NCBI RefSeq assembly: GCF_001039355.2
Contig: NW_019776067.1
Coordinates: 15,830 to 59,106 of the forward strand
Source of the DNA: Lingula anatina
Lineage: Eukaryota; Brachiopoda; Lingulata; Lingulida; Lingulidae
Direction of reading: 5' to 3'
DNA: 43,277 bases
The position numbers were made by a program, and so were the translations under genes. The notes beneath the pieces are model-generated. The model had not been told where the DNA came from. It did not search any database and saw nothing but the letters and a program-made list of their open reading frames with translations. Below, piece by piece: positions 12,201 to 23,300 of this stretch (position 1 is the stretch's first letter; each line of letters opens with the position of its first letter).

Positions 12201-15200
12201 GTTAATCTTTCCTTTTGTTTTGCTTGGACATGAACTACTGATAAATATAGAAAAAGACTAGATTTTGCCCATATTGTTTGACTCAGAAAGTTTATACTAT
12301 AGAAAACGAGATACACTTTCTACTACTGTGTCTGTTAAAAAAAATTAACTTCTTTGTGAAAGAATGATTTTATTAAAATTTTTAATCTCAACCAAAGAAT
12401 TAGATATTCCAAATTATTTTATGAATGTATCAGTTTGAAAAAGATATGGAATTTTAATTTACTTTTGTGCAGGTACGTGCTTGTGCACGTGGGCTTCTGC
12501 ATTTGACGGTATGTTGCATTTAAAACATTTTGAAATGATATTACTACCAGCTTGGACATAATAACGTTATTACGTCCAAGCTACCAGGAAAGTACATCTA
12601 AGAAGCAACATGTAATAACTGAGATAATGAAAGCACTTATTTTATTTTATTTTGAATCATTACAGGTCCATTCTTCAAGCTGTGCTGTTTGCTGTCTCCA
12701 TGGCATTTCTTGCACTGCCACCTCATGTCTTCATTACCGAGCTTCAGACAGAAGTGGTGGAGGTGAGGCAGTGGTTAGAAGGTAAGTTAGCAGTTTCATT
12801 TTACAGAAATTTGATTGGACTTCGTGCTGTATGCACAGGCCTGTAGCTAGCGATTTTAATGGGGGCAATTCTTTTTCTGAAAAAGTGGACCTTTTACCAT
12901 GAAACCTTCATGTAATCAATTTTTGCCACCAGCAGACCTTTCCCTGGCAAAAAGGTTGGTTTGTTTGACACCCCCCCTCCTCCCCGACCACAAGCCTTAT
13001 GGACTTCCCTCTGATTGAATTGGATAAGCCAGTGACATAAGATTACTACCAATAGCTACCACCTATGAACAAATAAAGCCAGATACTAAGCCATCAGTGG
13101 CCCACTAATGGACCACGTACTTAATAAGCGAGGGCAGTTTCGAAAAGAAGCATGAAGATGTAGATGAAGACCCTGCTTGGCCCACCAGCAAGGTGTAGCA
13201 GTAACCTAACAGCTAAAATGTGAAATTAACCTGACAGCCTATATCTGGGTACCCTCTTTTTCTTTTTTACTAGTACTAGATATTCACAGATATGTCTCCA
13301 ACTAATTCATTGCACATTTCTCCTCTGCGTTGGAAAAAAGTGCACATAATTAATCTGCAGTCCTTGTAGAGGGAACTATCTGAACATGTTTTAAGATTTT
13401 AGAAAGCAGTTGTCCATCTGAATTTAAAGGCATATTGATAGATCTTCTCTATCACCGCATGCCATATGCTGGTATAGGAGAAGGTTCTCTGAAACTAAGA
13501 CCCCATTCCCACAGATTTTAGATTGATCTATCCCCGTGGGGAGTCTCACTAGATTACTGTCAGTTTAGCCAGCTTAAATTGCTGTCCTGCCTACTAAAAG
13601 CTGTAAGGGGGTAATTAACTGTCGTGCGCGCTCAGCTGACAGCAATTTAGCGTGAACCCCTTGGGAGTTAGGTCGATCCGGATGGATCGGTCTAAGTCTC
13701 TGGGAATGCACTCTAAGGGTGACAGGTTTCCTTTAATCTTCTGTAAAATGTGCCTGTGCATTTTACCACCTGAAAAGCTGTGTTTATTCACATATTGCTT
13801 AATATTTTATTAGAAAGATCTATTTTAAAACATTTTTGAAATTTAAATTTCCATGAATTGCATCTTTGAATTATTTATATTACTTTCATTTGTGGTACAT
13901 TCACATGGTCCTATTTTTGATTTAAAAAAAATGTTTTCCAGACCTTTCAGAGAAGAGTGTTGACAGCAGTTGTCAGAAACAGGCAGCACAGACACTATTA
14001 CTGGTGCAGCATATTCTATCACAGGTACTATTTGAATAATATGCTTTTCTTCTCCTGCTTCTTTTGTCTGTCATTGTATCTGATATTTAATGTTCTGAAT
14101 ACTTTTTCTGTTCTGGTCAATGACGCCTGTATATGTTATCAGAATTCCTGTGGTTGCACAATCACATTTGCATTTTTTATTGTAACTTTTAGGTCTTTAA
14201 GTGTCATAATTTAACACAAGTATTAAACTCAGCATTTTGTGATTATTTTCACTAAAGATATCATATAGTTTGTGATATTTTGCATGTATTTTTTTATACT
14301 TTTAGTGTCTGTATATAGTTAAAAAATCAAGAAGATTACCAGTCTTTATGCAGGTGGATTGAAAAAAAAAAAACTTATTTTTAGGCCTGAATATGCATCT
14401 CTTGATAGAATTTAGTTACGCAATAGAAGTTACTTTTGTAATAGATTGTTTATGCATGGACACCTGTAAAAAGCTATTGTTTCATAAAAATAATGTCAAT
14501 CCTAACCCTTGTGGGATTCCACTTCAACCACTGAACAGAGTAAGTTGCTTCCATAATCCTGCAACCGTTTGGATTTAAAGTAAGCACAAGCTATAAAATC
14601 TCTTGTGGAGTTCTTAGGGTTCACACCTGTAAATTATCGGAGTTTCTGACTGGACTTGACCTTTTCATAGAGGCAAATTTAAGGTAATTCAATTACTGAC
14701 AAAATTAGGCAGGTTGTTTGTTATTTGACATTCCAGTGCTGAAAGAGTTACACAATGGTATTTCCTTTCAGAAACACCAAACTTACATATTCTATAAGCC
14801 ATATTTTATTCTTTTGGGGAACAATAAGATCAAATGATGATAAAGCAAAATAACCTATTTCTGTGTTTGCTTCATATGTTACTTAAATTGTCTGAACTAC
14901 ACTGATGTGTTGCAGCTTAAATGAACAACACAACTGTATAGGATGACAATTTCTTTTAAATTTACGCAAGTCTATTAACGAGTTTAGTCAATTTTTTAAT
15001 GTGAAAAATTAACAGAATTTTCAAGTTTTTACTGTAGAGGCTAAGGCCTATTTCACATCTTGCATTACACTTATCTGTATTGAAACACTTAGACTGGTCC
15101 TAACACGCCATTAAACTACATTTTTTCTCCCTTTCACAAGACCAATCAGAACTAGAGGATCAGAGAGGCGATACCGTCTCCGAATATTGTACCACCAGCT

Positions 15201-15508
15201 GGAGTAAGCACATTCGTATAGACCCCCCCCCCCACAAAAAAAGGGACACCACCACCAGTCTTGTGTTTGACAAGCTGTAAAAAAATGCAATCAACAAGAA
15301 TTCTCAAAATATGCAAAAAAAATATACAACTTAAAATGGTACAATCAAAGTTCAGTTCTTCGTAAGGTAGGTCAAAGGTCAATTTCCAACAGCGCCAACA
15401 CTGGTGGTACAATTAACCTGATTAAATTATGGTATCAATGCTATCAGTGTACTCATAAGGTTTTTTTTTTCTTTCTTGTAGGAGTTATCAAAGATGGCAG
15501 GACACTAG
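286..15508 (+). CDS. TELO2: TELO2 (TEL2) telomere maintenance protein, C-terminal part, 15 exons
   Basis: Scaffold of the TTT complex (TELO2-TTI1-TTI2), which with HSP90 and R2TP matures PIKK kinases such as mTOR, ATM and ATR. Exons read from GT-AG sites and phase: 286-388, 663-731, 977-1118, 1797-1954, 2396-2475, 2734-2847, 4419-4599, 8487-8603, 8980-9051, 9649-9926, 10260-10359, 10736-10800, 12666-12781, 13942-14024, 15482-15508 (stop TAG). All join in frame, giving about 567 residues; human TELO2 is 837, so roughly 270 N-terminal residues lie upstream. Family hallmarks: DNQAFKVRLLGMVVAEAL; the acidic LDSDDDLEPYDMS followed by APRYVRDCMEGL (start of the conserved C-terminal domain); EFYRRNYNIRQRMDMLE; FFFPLL; DLLGEDCLLLGRLLYTLG. 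The three exons from 9649 appear twice in the assembly. Joining 10800 (or its copy 12083) to 12666 keeps a gap-free match to the family. Identification is from remembered family sequence, and is firm. Confidence 0.95.
761..887. repeat. Poly-T tract and GT microsatellite in a TELO2 intron
   Basis: A 24-base T run at 761-784 and a (TG)n run at 870-887 lie in the intron between the exons ending 731 and starting 977. The poly-T may be assembly-length uncertain. Confidence 0.85.
3117..3851. mobile_element. PIF/Harbinger-like MITE with ~155-bp terminal inverted repeats
   Basis: Left arm 3117 to about 3273 and right arm about 3703-3851 are inverted repeats beginning GAGCGGATTCTCAACG. They are flanked by TTA at 3114-3116 and 3852-3854, the 3-bp TWA target site typical of PIF/Harbinger. 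A CTTAG 5-bp reading is also possible if the element is taken one base shorter at each end. There is no transposase frame inside. The middle holds an antisense copy of the hairpin module (3422-3540) and a single N at 3588. It sits in a TELO2 intron. Confidence 0.75.
3422..3545 (-). mobile_element. Hairpin/GGCGAC-repeat module, copy 1 (antisense)
   Basis: Read on the minus strand: a TATCGTGTT lead-in, GTGCAC, a GGCATC/GGCGAC-type repeat, the linker GACGACAGACGCAGG, and a terminal palindrome. The palindrome has arms TATGTACAGACACA and TGTGTCTGTACATA at 3422-3451, separated by two bases, then an A-rich end. Same module order as at 19295, 20848 and 23058. Confidence 0.75.
4814..8255. mobile_element. 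3.4-kb foldback-like element with repeat-rich inverted arms
   Basis: Left arm about 4814-5880 and right arm about 7620-8255 are inverted copies; compare the blocks around AGTCCAGGAATTTGGTG at 4814 and its complement ending near 8255. Each arm consists of several diverged units carrying a GGCATGTCTGAAAATT segment next to AAAATGGCC-type motifs. The central 1.7 kb is AT-rich with no open frame I can assign. It occupies the intron between the TELO2 exons ending 4599 and starting 8487. No clear target duplication was found. Confidence 0.65.
9131..9360 (+). mobile_element. AGATCGATCTA-type MITE, copy 1
   Basis: About 230 bp with imperfect inverted ends containing AGATCGATCTA. It shares AGTCTCACTAGATTACTGTC and CTGTAAGGGGGTAATTAACT with the element at 13499. 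TAA precedes it; the right flank TAG is a one-base mismatch. In a TELO2 intron. Confidence 0.65.
9657..12221 (+). repeat. 1,282-bp tandem duplication of TELO2 exons split by a single N
   Basis: 9657-10938 and 10940-12221 are equal in length (offset 1283 throughout) and differ by only a few substitutions, for example near 10500 versus 11783. The second copy holds a 5'-clipped version of the 9649-9926 exon (ending 11209) that lacks its acceptor and first 8 bases, plus intact copies of the next two exons at 11543-11642 and 12019-12083. The N at 10939 is the exact junction. An uncollapsed haplotype or failed overlap merge is most likely. If the duplication is real, the two complete extra exons add 165 nt, so they would insert 55 residues in frame. 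Confidence 0.9.
12544..12587. mobile_element. 30-bp palindrome flanked by 7-bp direct repeats
   Basis: CTACCAG at 12544-12550 and again at 12581-12587 bracket 12551-12580, which reads as one hairpin. Left half CTTGGACATAATAAC pairs with right half GTTATTACGTCCAAG except for one A/C position. It looks like a target duplication around a minimal element or an excision footprint, in a TELO2 intron. Confidence 0.7.
12834..13010. mobile_element. Probable decayed transposon end in a TELO2 intron
   Basis: CAGGCCTGTAGCTAGCG followed by ATGGGGGCA resembles the CAGG-starting termini of hAT-type non-autonomous elements, and a C-rich stretch follows at 12970-12990. No matching second terminus was established, so this is tentative. 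Confidence 0.3.
13499..13713 (+). mobile_element. AGATCGATCTA-type MITE, copy 2
   Basis: Second copy in the same orientation, flanked by TAA at 13496-13498 and 13714-13716. Ends are GACCCCATTCCC and the complement of GAGTGCATTCCC. The 3-bp TAA duplication and G-initial inverted ends suggest PIF/Harbinger mobilisation. Confidence 0.68.
15152..15412. repeat. Repeat fragment in the last TELO2 intron
   Basis: Shares ACAAGAATTCTCAAAATATG with the NDUFA6 intron repeat near 17708, and contains a perfect DR1 motif AGGTCAAAGGTCA at 15369-15381. Probably a dispersed copy of the repeat that forms the 17930-18615 array. A C-run lies at 15221-15232. Confidence 0.5.
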
Positions 15509-15770
15509 AAGCAAAAATGGGAATTCAAGCAGGATCAAGTCCTAAATTTAAATGTTGCTCATTTTACAATTGGAGGAGACTCTTCATCAGTACTTTTCAG
15601 AAGCATTGTATTTCCTTTTTACTGGCAATACTTATGCCCTCTGATTGTCATGAATGTGATCATGGATTCAAGAAACAAGTCTGCATCACTCATAACAGTG
15701 TTAGCATTTATTTGAGCGAAGCTCTGTGTCATTGAACAAAAGCTAATAAATGATAAAAGTGAGTAATCCA
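15509..15770 (+). other. TELO2: TELO2 3' UTR with poly(A) signal
   Basis: Sequence after the TAG stop has no continuing frame related to TELO2. An AATAAA hexamer lies at 15745-15750, so cleavage would be expected about 10-30 bases later. The convergent NDUFA6 stop is at 16055, leaving under 300 bp between the two genes' 3' ends. Confidence 0.6.
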
Positions 15771-16054
15771 AGTAACACTAAAACTGTTTTTGTTTTTTTT
15801 TTCCTCATTCAAACTTAATGTGACATTTGTTAACAACACACCATTCAGTATGCCATCATAATGTTCTAAAAGATATTTGCAGGCAAACATTTCTTGAATG
15901 TCTGAATGTCTGTTGATCTGTAAATTCCTGAACTTGGTATTGTAGAACTCTGTCCAAATGATAATTCCAAAGGAACTGAAAGCAACCAAAAATAATATAC
16001 GGACTTTGTCTTGAACGAAAAAACACCAAGTCTATTGGTAAATGAAGTGAAATG

Positions 16055-17258
16055 TCATTTGTTATCTCCATCATAGAATTTTTGTAAAAAGTCTCTTTTG
16101 TCCTGCTTACGAAAGTACTGTTTTATATGGTAATGTTGGCTGTATACATTATGGAGATCATCAAACTGTTGCTGGGCCTGAAATGAAAACGAAAATCAAT
16201 TTGCAATATTAACAACCTGATTTGTTGTTAAAGAATGAAATATAAATGTATCTTATTTGAACAGATACCAACTGTTCCATTCTAACTGTTATTATGACCA
16301 GTCTTACAAAACACTAAAGCATCATGTTTAGTTATAAATATTTATTTCAGAACAGTATTAAGATTGGATAATTAATAAAAACAAGGCAGCTAAGCTGTCA
16401 AATGAACAAGCAAAACATAAACAAGGCAGCAAAGCTGTCAAATGTACAGACAAAAAACAGAAAATAAAGATGCAAAATAGGTCATTTTGTCAATTTTGAT
16501 ACAATAATAAATAATACTTATAATAGCACTGTCAGTCAACACTGAATTTTAATCATGCACAACAGGTAACATGGTCAATAACAGGAGCGGACCCAGAGAT
16601 ATTTTCTGACAGTATTCCAAAGTATCTATGTTGATCCATCCTTCATTTTGATGGTCTTCCAACAGAAAAAAAAATAGATATCGGTCAATATAAACTTAAA
16701 AACCTGACCGTCTTCTGGAAGACCCAGAAGATGGTCTCAATCCACTCCTTCAATAAGATTACAGTTTCAGGACCATGAGAGTTCAAATTCACAAGATGAA
16801 AGTCCCAATATTTGAAAAATGATGACAGTGCATAAAATAATATTACATAATGTTTAAAGACATAAAAACCAATACAACTGCTTATGTGGAAATATAGAAA
16901 ATGTGCAGAGCCTCAGGCGGATGGGAGTTTAAAGTCACAAATGCCAGTGTTTGAGAAAAAATTAAAAAGGAAAACATAACAAAACTAGGAAAGCACTCCG
17001 AGAGCACAGACCTCTGCCAAGGCAGCAATTTTTGATTATTATTGATTATTGATTGATTATTGATCCGAACCACCACCAAAAACTAATCATTGTCCTCCTT
17101 GACCCACTTCTGACAGTTCCTGAAAATTTCATCAAAATCGGTCCATAACTTTTTGAGTTATGTTAATGACAGACAAACAGGGGTGAAAACATAACCTCCT
17201 TGGCAGAAGTAAATATAATGCTAATGAAGCTGCTATTGAAACTTTTAATCTTTGAGTT

Positions 17259-17301
<43 letters not shown>

Positions 17302-20300
17302 TTATTTGCAATATTAAACAAAATTTACCTGCATAATTATCACTGCTTCCGTATTATTAATCTAGCAGAGAGCTTAACCTTTGGGAGTTTCCAGGGAAAT
17401 ATCAACAAGTGTGCTTTATGTAATCTCATTTAATGGCCTACTTATTAGGCAAATGACTTTATAACTCTGAACTTAGCCTAGTGATACCCAAGGGAAATTT
17501 ACAGACTGACCCTCTCAAAGGACTTCAGGCCCATAAGTCACACCTTAAGAAAAGCACAAAACAATAATGCACAAAATAGGAGACTACCAATTCTGACGCA
17601 ATAATACATTATGTTTAACTGCAGAGTCAACATCAAATTTTAATTATGCACAACAGGTAACACCGACGAAAGTAAAAGCATTATAAGTAAAAGCTTTATG
17701 CAATAAACAAGAATTCTCAAAATATGCAAAAAAGAAAAAAGAAAAAAACATAACATAAAAATGGTCCAATCAAGTGGATTTTCGTATTGGCCTGTGATTT
17801 TCTAGACAACAGGCCTATTGGTTTTCCTTGAAATGTGTTATCAGTGTTGCATATATACTGACAAAAGAGAAAACATAAGGGCAACACTGAGCATATCTCT
17901 GCTAGTTTTAAAAATGTGAGGGGCAAGAAAATATGCAAAGTTCAGTACATGGTGGAAAAGTAGGTCAATTTCAAGGTCACGGTATATGATTTCCTATTCA
18001 AGTTCAATAGTAACTATGGGCATTTCCTTGCCAATTTTGGAGATACATAGGCCAGAAAATACCCAAAGTATATAGTTCATCATAAAAAGTAGGTCAAAGG
18101 TCAATTTCAAGGTCACAGTTAGATTGCCAGTATAGGACTTCCTATTTAGGTTCAATAGTAACTATGGGCATCTCTCTGCCAGTTTTCGAGATATAAGGGA
18201 GAGAAATTTTGCAAATTTCAGTTCATGGTGAAAAGTAGGTCTAGGGTCAATTTCAAGGTCACAGTTAGATTGCCAGTATATGACTTCCCACCCAAGTTCA
18301 ACACTAACTACAGATGTATCTCTGCCAGTTTTAGAGATATAAGGGCTGTAAAATTTGCAAAGTTCAGTTCATGGTGAAAATTAGGTCAAGTCAATTTCAG
18401 GATCACAGTTAGATTGCCATTATATGACTTCCTATTCAAGGTCAATAGTAACTTTGCCAGTTTTGGAGATATAAAGATCAGAAAACTTGCAAAGTGCAGT
18501 TCATCATGAAAAGTATGTCAAAGGATAATTTCAAGGTCAGTTAGATTACCAGTATATGACTTCCTATTCAAGTTCATTAGTAACTATGGGCTTATCTCTG
18601 CTAATTTTGGAGTATTTCACATTTTATTTTCACCACTGAATTTCGAATGTTGAACTTTTTGATATAGTGCAATGCCTTAGCCGTATCGAAAACAAAAAAA
18701 TGGACATCACTTCCAGTGTTGCCTTTAACAAGTTCTACAAAATGCAAAAAACAAGAGGTGTCTAGCATTAACGGTTCCAGAATTAGAGAGAGTTTTCAGT
18801 TTCAGCATTTTATGGCCGCTACTACCATGAAAATGCACCTATTGACCCCAAACTCACGAAAATGAAAGATGACCCTAAGGGTAACACCTGCCCATGATAT
18901 TAAAGGTAAGCAGGGGCGGATCCAGAGCTATTTTCTGACAGTCTTCCAAATTATCTTTGTTGATCCATCCTCGAATTTTGACCGTCTTCCAACAGAAAAA
19001 AATAGATACCTGTCAATGTAAACTTGAAAATCTGACCGTCTTCCGGAAGACCCAGAAGACGGCCTAAATCCGCCCCAGGTAAGATCTGTTTAGTTTTTAA
19101 ATTTTATTTTTCTCGCAATATATTTTTCTCGCAAAAATTTCCCATTTTTAGAAAATTTTGGCCCGTTTGACCTTGAAAAAAAGGTCAAAAGTCAAATCCA
19201 AGGGCATATTTGAAATCCTCACATACGACTTTTGGTCAGCCATCTGTAGTAATTATTCCCATAATTCCATTGGTTTGGGAGATATTAAGCATTNGTGCAC
19301 GGCATCGGCGACGGCATCGGCATCGGCATCGGCGACGGCATCGGCGACGACAGACGCAGGTGATGGCAATATGTACAGACACATCTGTGTCTGTACATAA
19401 AAATGGACATAACTTCCAGTGTTGCCTTTAACAAGTTCTACAAAATGCAAAAAACAAGAGGTGTCTAGCATTAACGGTTCCAGAATTAGAGAGAGTTTTC
19501 AGTTTCAGCATTTTATGGCCGCTACTACCATGAAAATGCACCTATTGACCCCAAACTCACGAAAATGAAAGATGACCCTAAGGGTAACACCTGCCCATGA
19601 TATTAAAGGTAAGCAGGGGCGGATCCAGAGCTATTTTCTGACAGTCTTCCAAATTATCTTTGTTGATCCATCCTCGAATTTTGACCGTCTTCCAACAGAA
19701 AAAAATAGATACCTGTCAATGTAAACTTGAAAATCTGACCGTCTTCCGGAAGACCCAGAAGACGGCCTAAATCCGCCCATGGTAAGATCTGTTTAGTTTT
19801 TAAAATTTATTTTTCTCGCAATTTATTTTTCTCGCAAAAATTTCCCGTTTTTAGAAAATTTTGGCCCGTTTGACCTTGAAAAAAAGGTCAAAAGTCAAAT
19901 CCAAGGGCATATTTGAAATCCTCACATACGACTTTTGGTCAGCCATCTGTAGTAATTATTCCCATAATTCCATTGGTTTGGGAGATATTAAGCATTGAAT
20001 TTTCAAAAATTTTGACAAGGGTGCGTTTCAACAAGCGTCACACCCAGGTCAATGCACCAACTGAGACAAAAAACCTAGGGGTTCAAGTTGAGATTATATG
20101 TGACCTAAATCCCAGAGATGGGGACACAGATCCTTACAGTCTAGGAGGAGAAGCGGTAATGGTGACTTGTATCCCACGTCATCCTGCGGAGCCGCAGAAG
20201 CCGGCGGAGCTGTATGAGATGGGTCGGGACTAAAACCATGAGTACCGCCAGCGTACTAACTAACAATATTGTTAAGAAGCAGAAAATGTCAAAACAACAC

Positions 20301-23300
20301 TTTTACATATCTAATTAGTTCCATAATGAGACTGTTAACATGCCTAAGAATTAAATCTGAAGAAAAACCACTTGTATGCAAAAAGGCTAATAACTTTATC
20401 AAAACTTAACTGATCAAGCTTATTTTCAAACTTGACCTGTAAACTAGTCAGACTGATCACTCCTGTGATTTCAAGACAAAAGGCTGATTGATTTTCCTTA
20501 AAATGCGTTATCAGTGTTGCATATATGCTGAATTATGGAAAAGAAAACAGCATAAATTTTGTAAAAATAGTCCAATCAAACCAATTTTGGAACTTGACCT
20601 GCGTATTATGAATTTTCATCAGTTCTGTAAGTTTCAAGCCAAAAGGTAAAATGGTTTTCCACTTATCATGTTATCGGTGTTGCATATATGTTGAAAAAAG
20701 TGAAAAAACAGCATAACTTCCCTAAAAATGACCCGATCATGCTGATTTTCGGACTTGACCTGCTTATTATAAATATTCATCAATTCTGTAAGTTTCAAGC
20801 CAAAAGGTAAAACGGTTTTTCATTTATCGTGTTATTGGTGGTGAAAGTGCACGGCCACGACGACAGATGCAGGTGATGGCTATATGTACAGACACATCTG
20901 TCTGTACATAAAAAATAGATGCATAAAATGGGTCACTTTGTCAATTTTGATGCAATAAATAACGCTTAAAGATACATATGAACCCAGCATCAGTGTAGCA
21001 TGGATTCCCAGTGATGCATATAAACCACTTATACTAGTATCTTATATTACTCAATCAACCATGAAAAAGCTTTAAACTGCTCTTTTCTTGAAATTTTTGG
21101 TTGTAAATTTATGCACACCTACAAAAACAAATGTAGGCCCCATTCAGAATAGGGGGCCAACTAGTCCGAAGGTCAAATATGGCGACCCACTACAAAGCTT
21201 GCTCTCTAATCTGCTAATAGACATTGAATTGATATCCATATTTGACCCTCTGACTAATTAGTCCCCTATTCTGAATGGGGCCATAGATGTTTTAAGTTTG
21301 CTCAAAATTTCCAGAAAGAGTAATCAAATAAAACGTTTGAAAAAAGTTTTGAAGAACTGAATAGTTTGAAATTTTTGAGGATTTACTGTAGATTAGCGAT
21401 TTACTGACCTGGATAAGCAGTGTGTCAATTACTCGCAAATCAGTCACATCCTTATTTTTGCGAAATTCCTCTTTGAGAATTTGCCTGGCCTGTGGGACTG
21501 TTGCATCAAAGTTGGCGGTAGTCACTATAAATAAAAATGGCATAACAGCAAACAAAGTTTCCATAATTTTACACAGAAAGTCACAGCTAAAAACATTATT
21601 ATTAAATAAATATGTTGATTTTTTTGGCACACTTTCAGCATGGCCAGTTCATTATATGTTGAAAATACAAGACAATTTGAAAATACAAGACAATTTGTAA
21701 ATGCAAATTGTGCTTCTTAGAAAGAGAAAGGACAATTAGATATTTAATACCAACAATTTTATCTACTTTTACTATAATCAAGGAAGCATTATCACAGTGA
21801 TTTGCAGGCTCAAAAACTATGATACAAAATTTCACAAGACCCTACAAGTCTATAATTCGACCATTTCAACTGGGTTTTTTTCTGAAAATGTGAACCCTTT
21901 TACTCCCTTTGTTGATACTTCACAAGAAATGGCACAGAACCTAAATTTTTTATTCAAAATGGACCTTTTTCCGTCCAAAAGAGTTCTTTCGGTTCCTTCC
22001 TGTACGGGCCTGTCCCATCTGATCCAGAGAAGTAGTCTGATCATACATGTATATTAAACCGGTACCTTTAGGCCTACCCAACTACCAGACTCGGCAATGA
22101 TCCTGAATTCACCGGTAGATCAGACCACACTAACCATTTTCAAAGTGTGAGTCAGTACACATTACACAGTATCATACCCTGAACAAATTTTGAGTGGTGA
22201 TACAATGCTTTTCAACCCCGCTGAGAATCGTCACTATCACATCGCATGCTAGGCAAGAACGGTGTCGCGTCTGATACTGTGAAATGTGTACTGATACACA
22301 CCTTGAAAACGGGTAGTGTGGTCCGATTTACCGGTGAATTCAGGATCGCTCGGTGCCGAGTCTGGTAGTTGGGTAGGCCTGACCTTGAATTTATGGGAAA
22401 TAAAAAAGGTAGTTGTTGATCATGATTAGCTGTAGATTTGTTCCTGTGACTCACGATGTCGAAACTAGGTATATCAGAAAAATTTTCAAACTGATCAGAA
22501 AATTATAATACTTATATCATCTGAAAGGTAATGCATTATTTTTTTAATATTCCTACAAGCAACAAAGATATTGAAGTTTTTTAACTGCAAAAATGCACCA
22601 AAAGTGTCCACACTTTTCAGCTTAAAACCTGTCACTACTGACCAGCGGTGATCACTCAGCTGTAGCTGCAGCTCAAATTGCTTGTGACCAATTAGGGCAA
22701 TTATGGCTGTATGTTAATCTAATGACCTGGAAACAAACCCAAATTGGCGACCGCACAAGCACATGGCTGGGATGGCTTCCGTGCAGATCAAGCACTATAA
22801 ATATTGCGCATCAAATAAACTATACTTCGCATGGTTTAATTTTCATGATTTTTTTACATAATATTGCAAATTTCATAAACTTTATTCGATATAAATTTTA
22901 AAAAACTGAAACCAGTACTTCCCTGACATTTTTGAGCATTTTGTCGAGGCAAAACTTCAAACACCCTGAACTGAAACTTCTCAAAGACTGCAACACGGGA
23001 AAATCACGTGACCGGATTTTACTCTTTGATTTACAGCTTATTTAGTNTAAAAAAACAGTTTTCCATTTATCGTGTTATCGGTAAAAGTTCACGGCGACGG
23101 CGACGACGGCGACAGCGACGACGGCGACGGCGACGACAGACGCAGATGATGGCTATATGTACAGACACATCTGTGTCTGTACATAAAAATGGCATAACAG
23201 CAAACAAAGTTTCCATAATTTTACACAGAAAGTCACAGCTAAAAACATTATTATTGAATAAATATGTTGATTTTTTTGGCACACTTTCAGCATGGCCAGT

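Larger units (their letters stand above)
18695..19996 (+). repeat. ~600-bp direct duplication across a single N
   Basis: 18695-19293 matches 19398-19996 at constant offset 703 with few differences. Between them are the N at 19294 and a hairpin module (19295-19399). It reads as two haplotypes, the right one carrying an insertion. Confidence 0.85.

Noticed and set aside
12473-12508. Extra coding exon of TELO2
   Set aside because: In the required phase it contains TGA, and the alignment to the family is complete without it. Kept only as a low-interest poison-exon idea.
19295-19370. CRISPR-like array
   Set aside because: The GGCATC/GGCGAC units are contiguous 6-base repeats with no spacers, in an animal genome.
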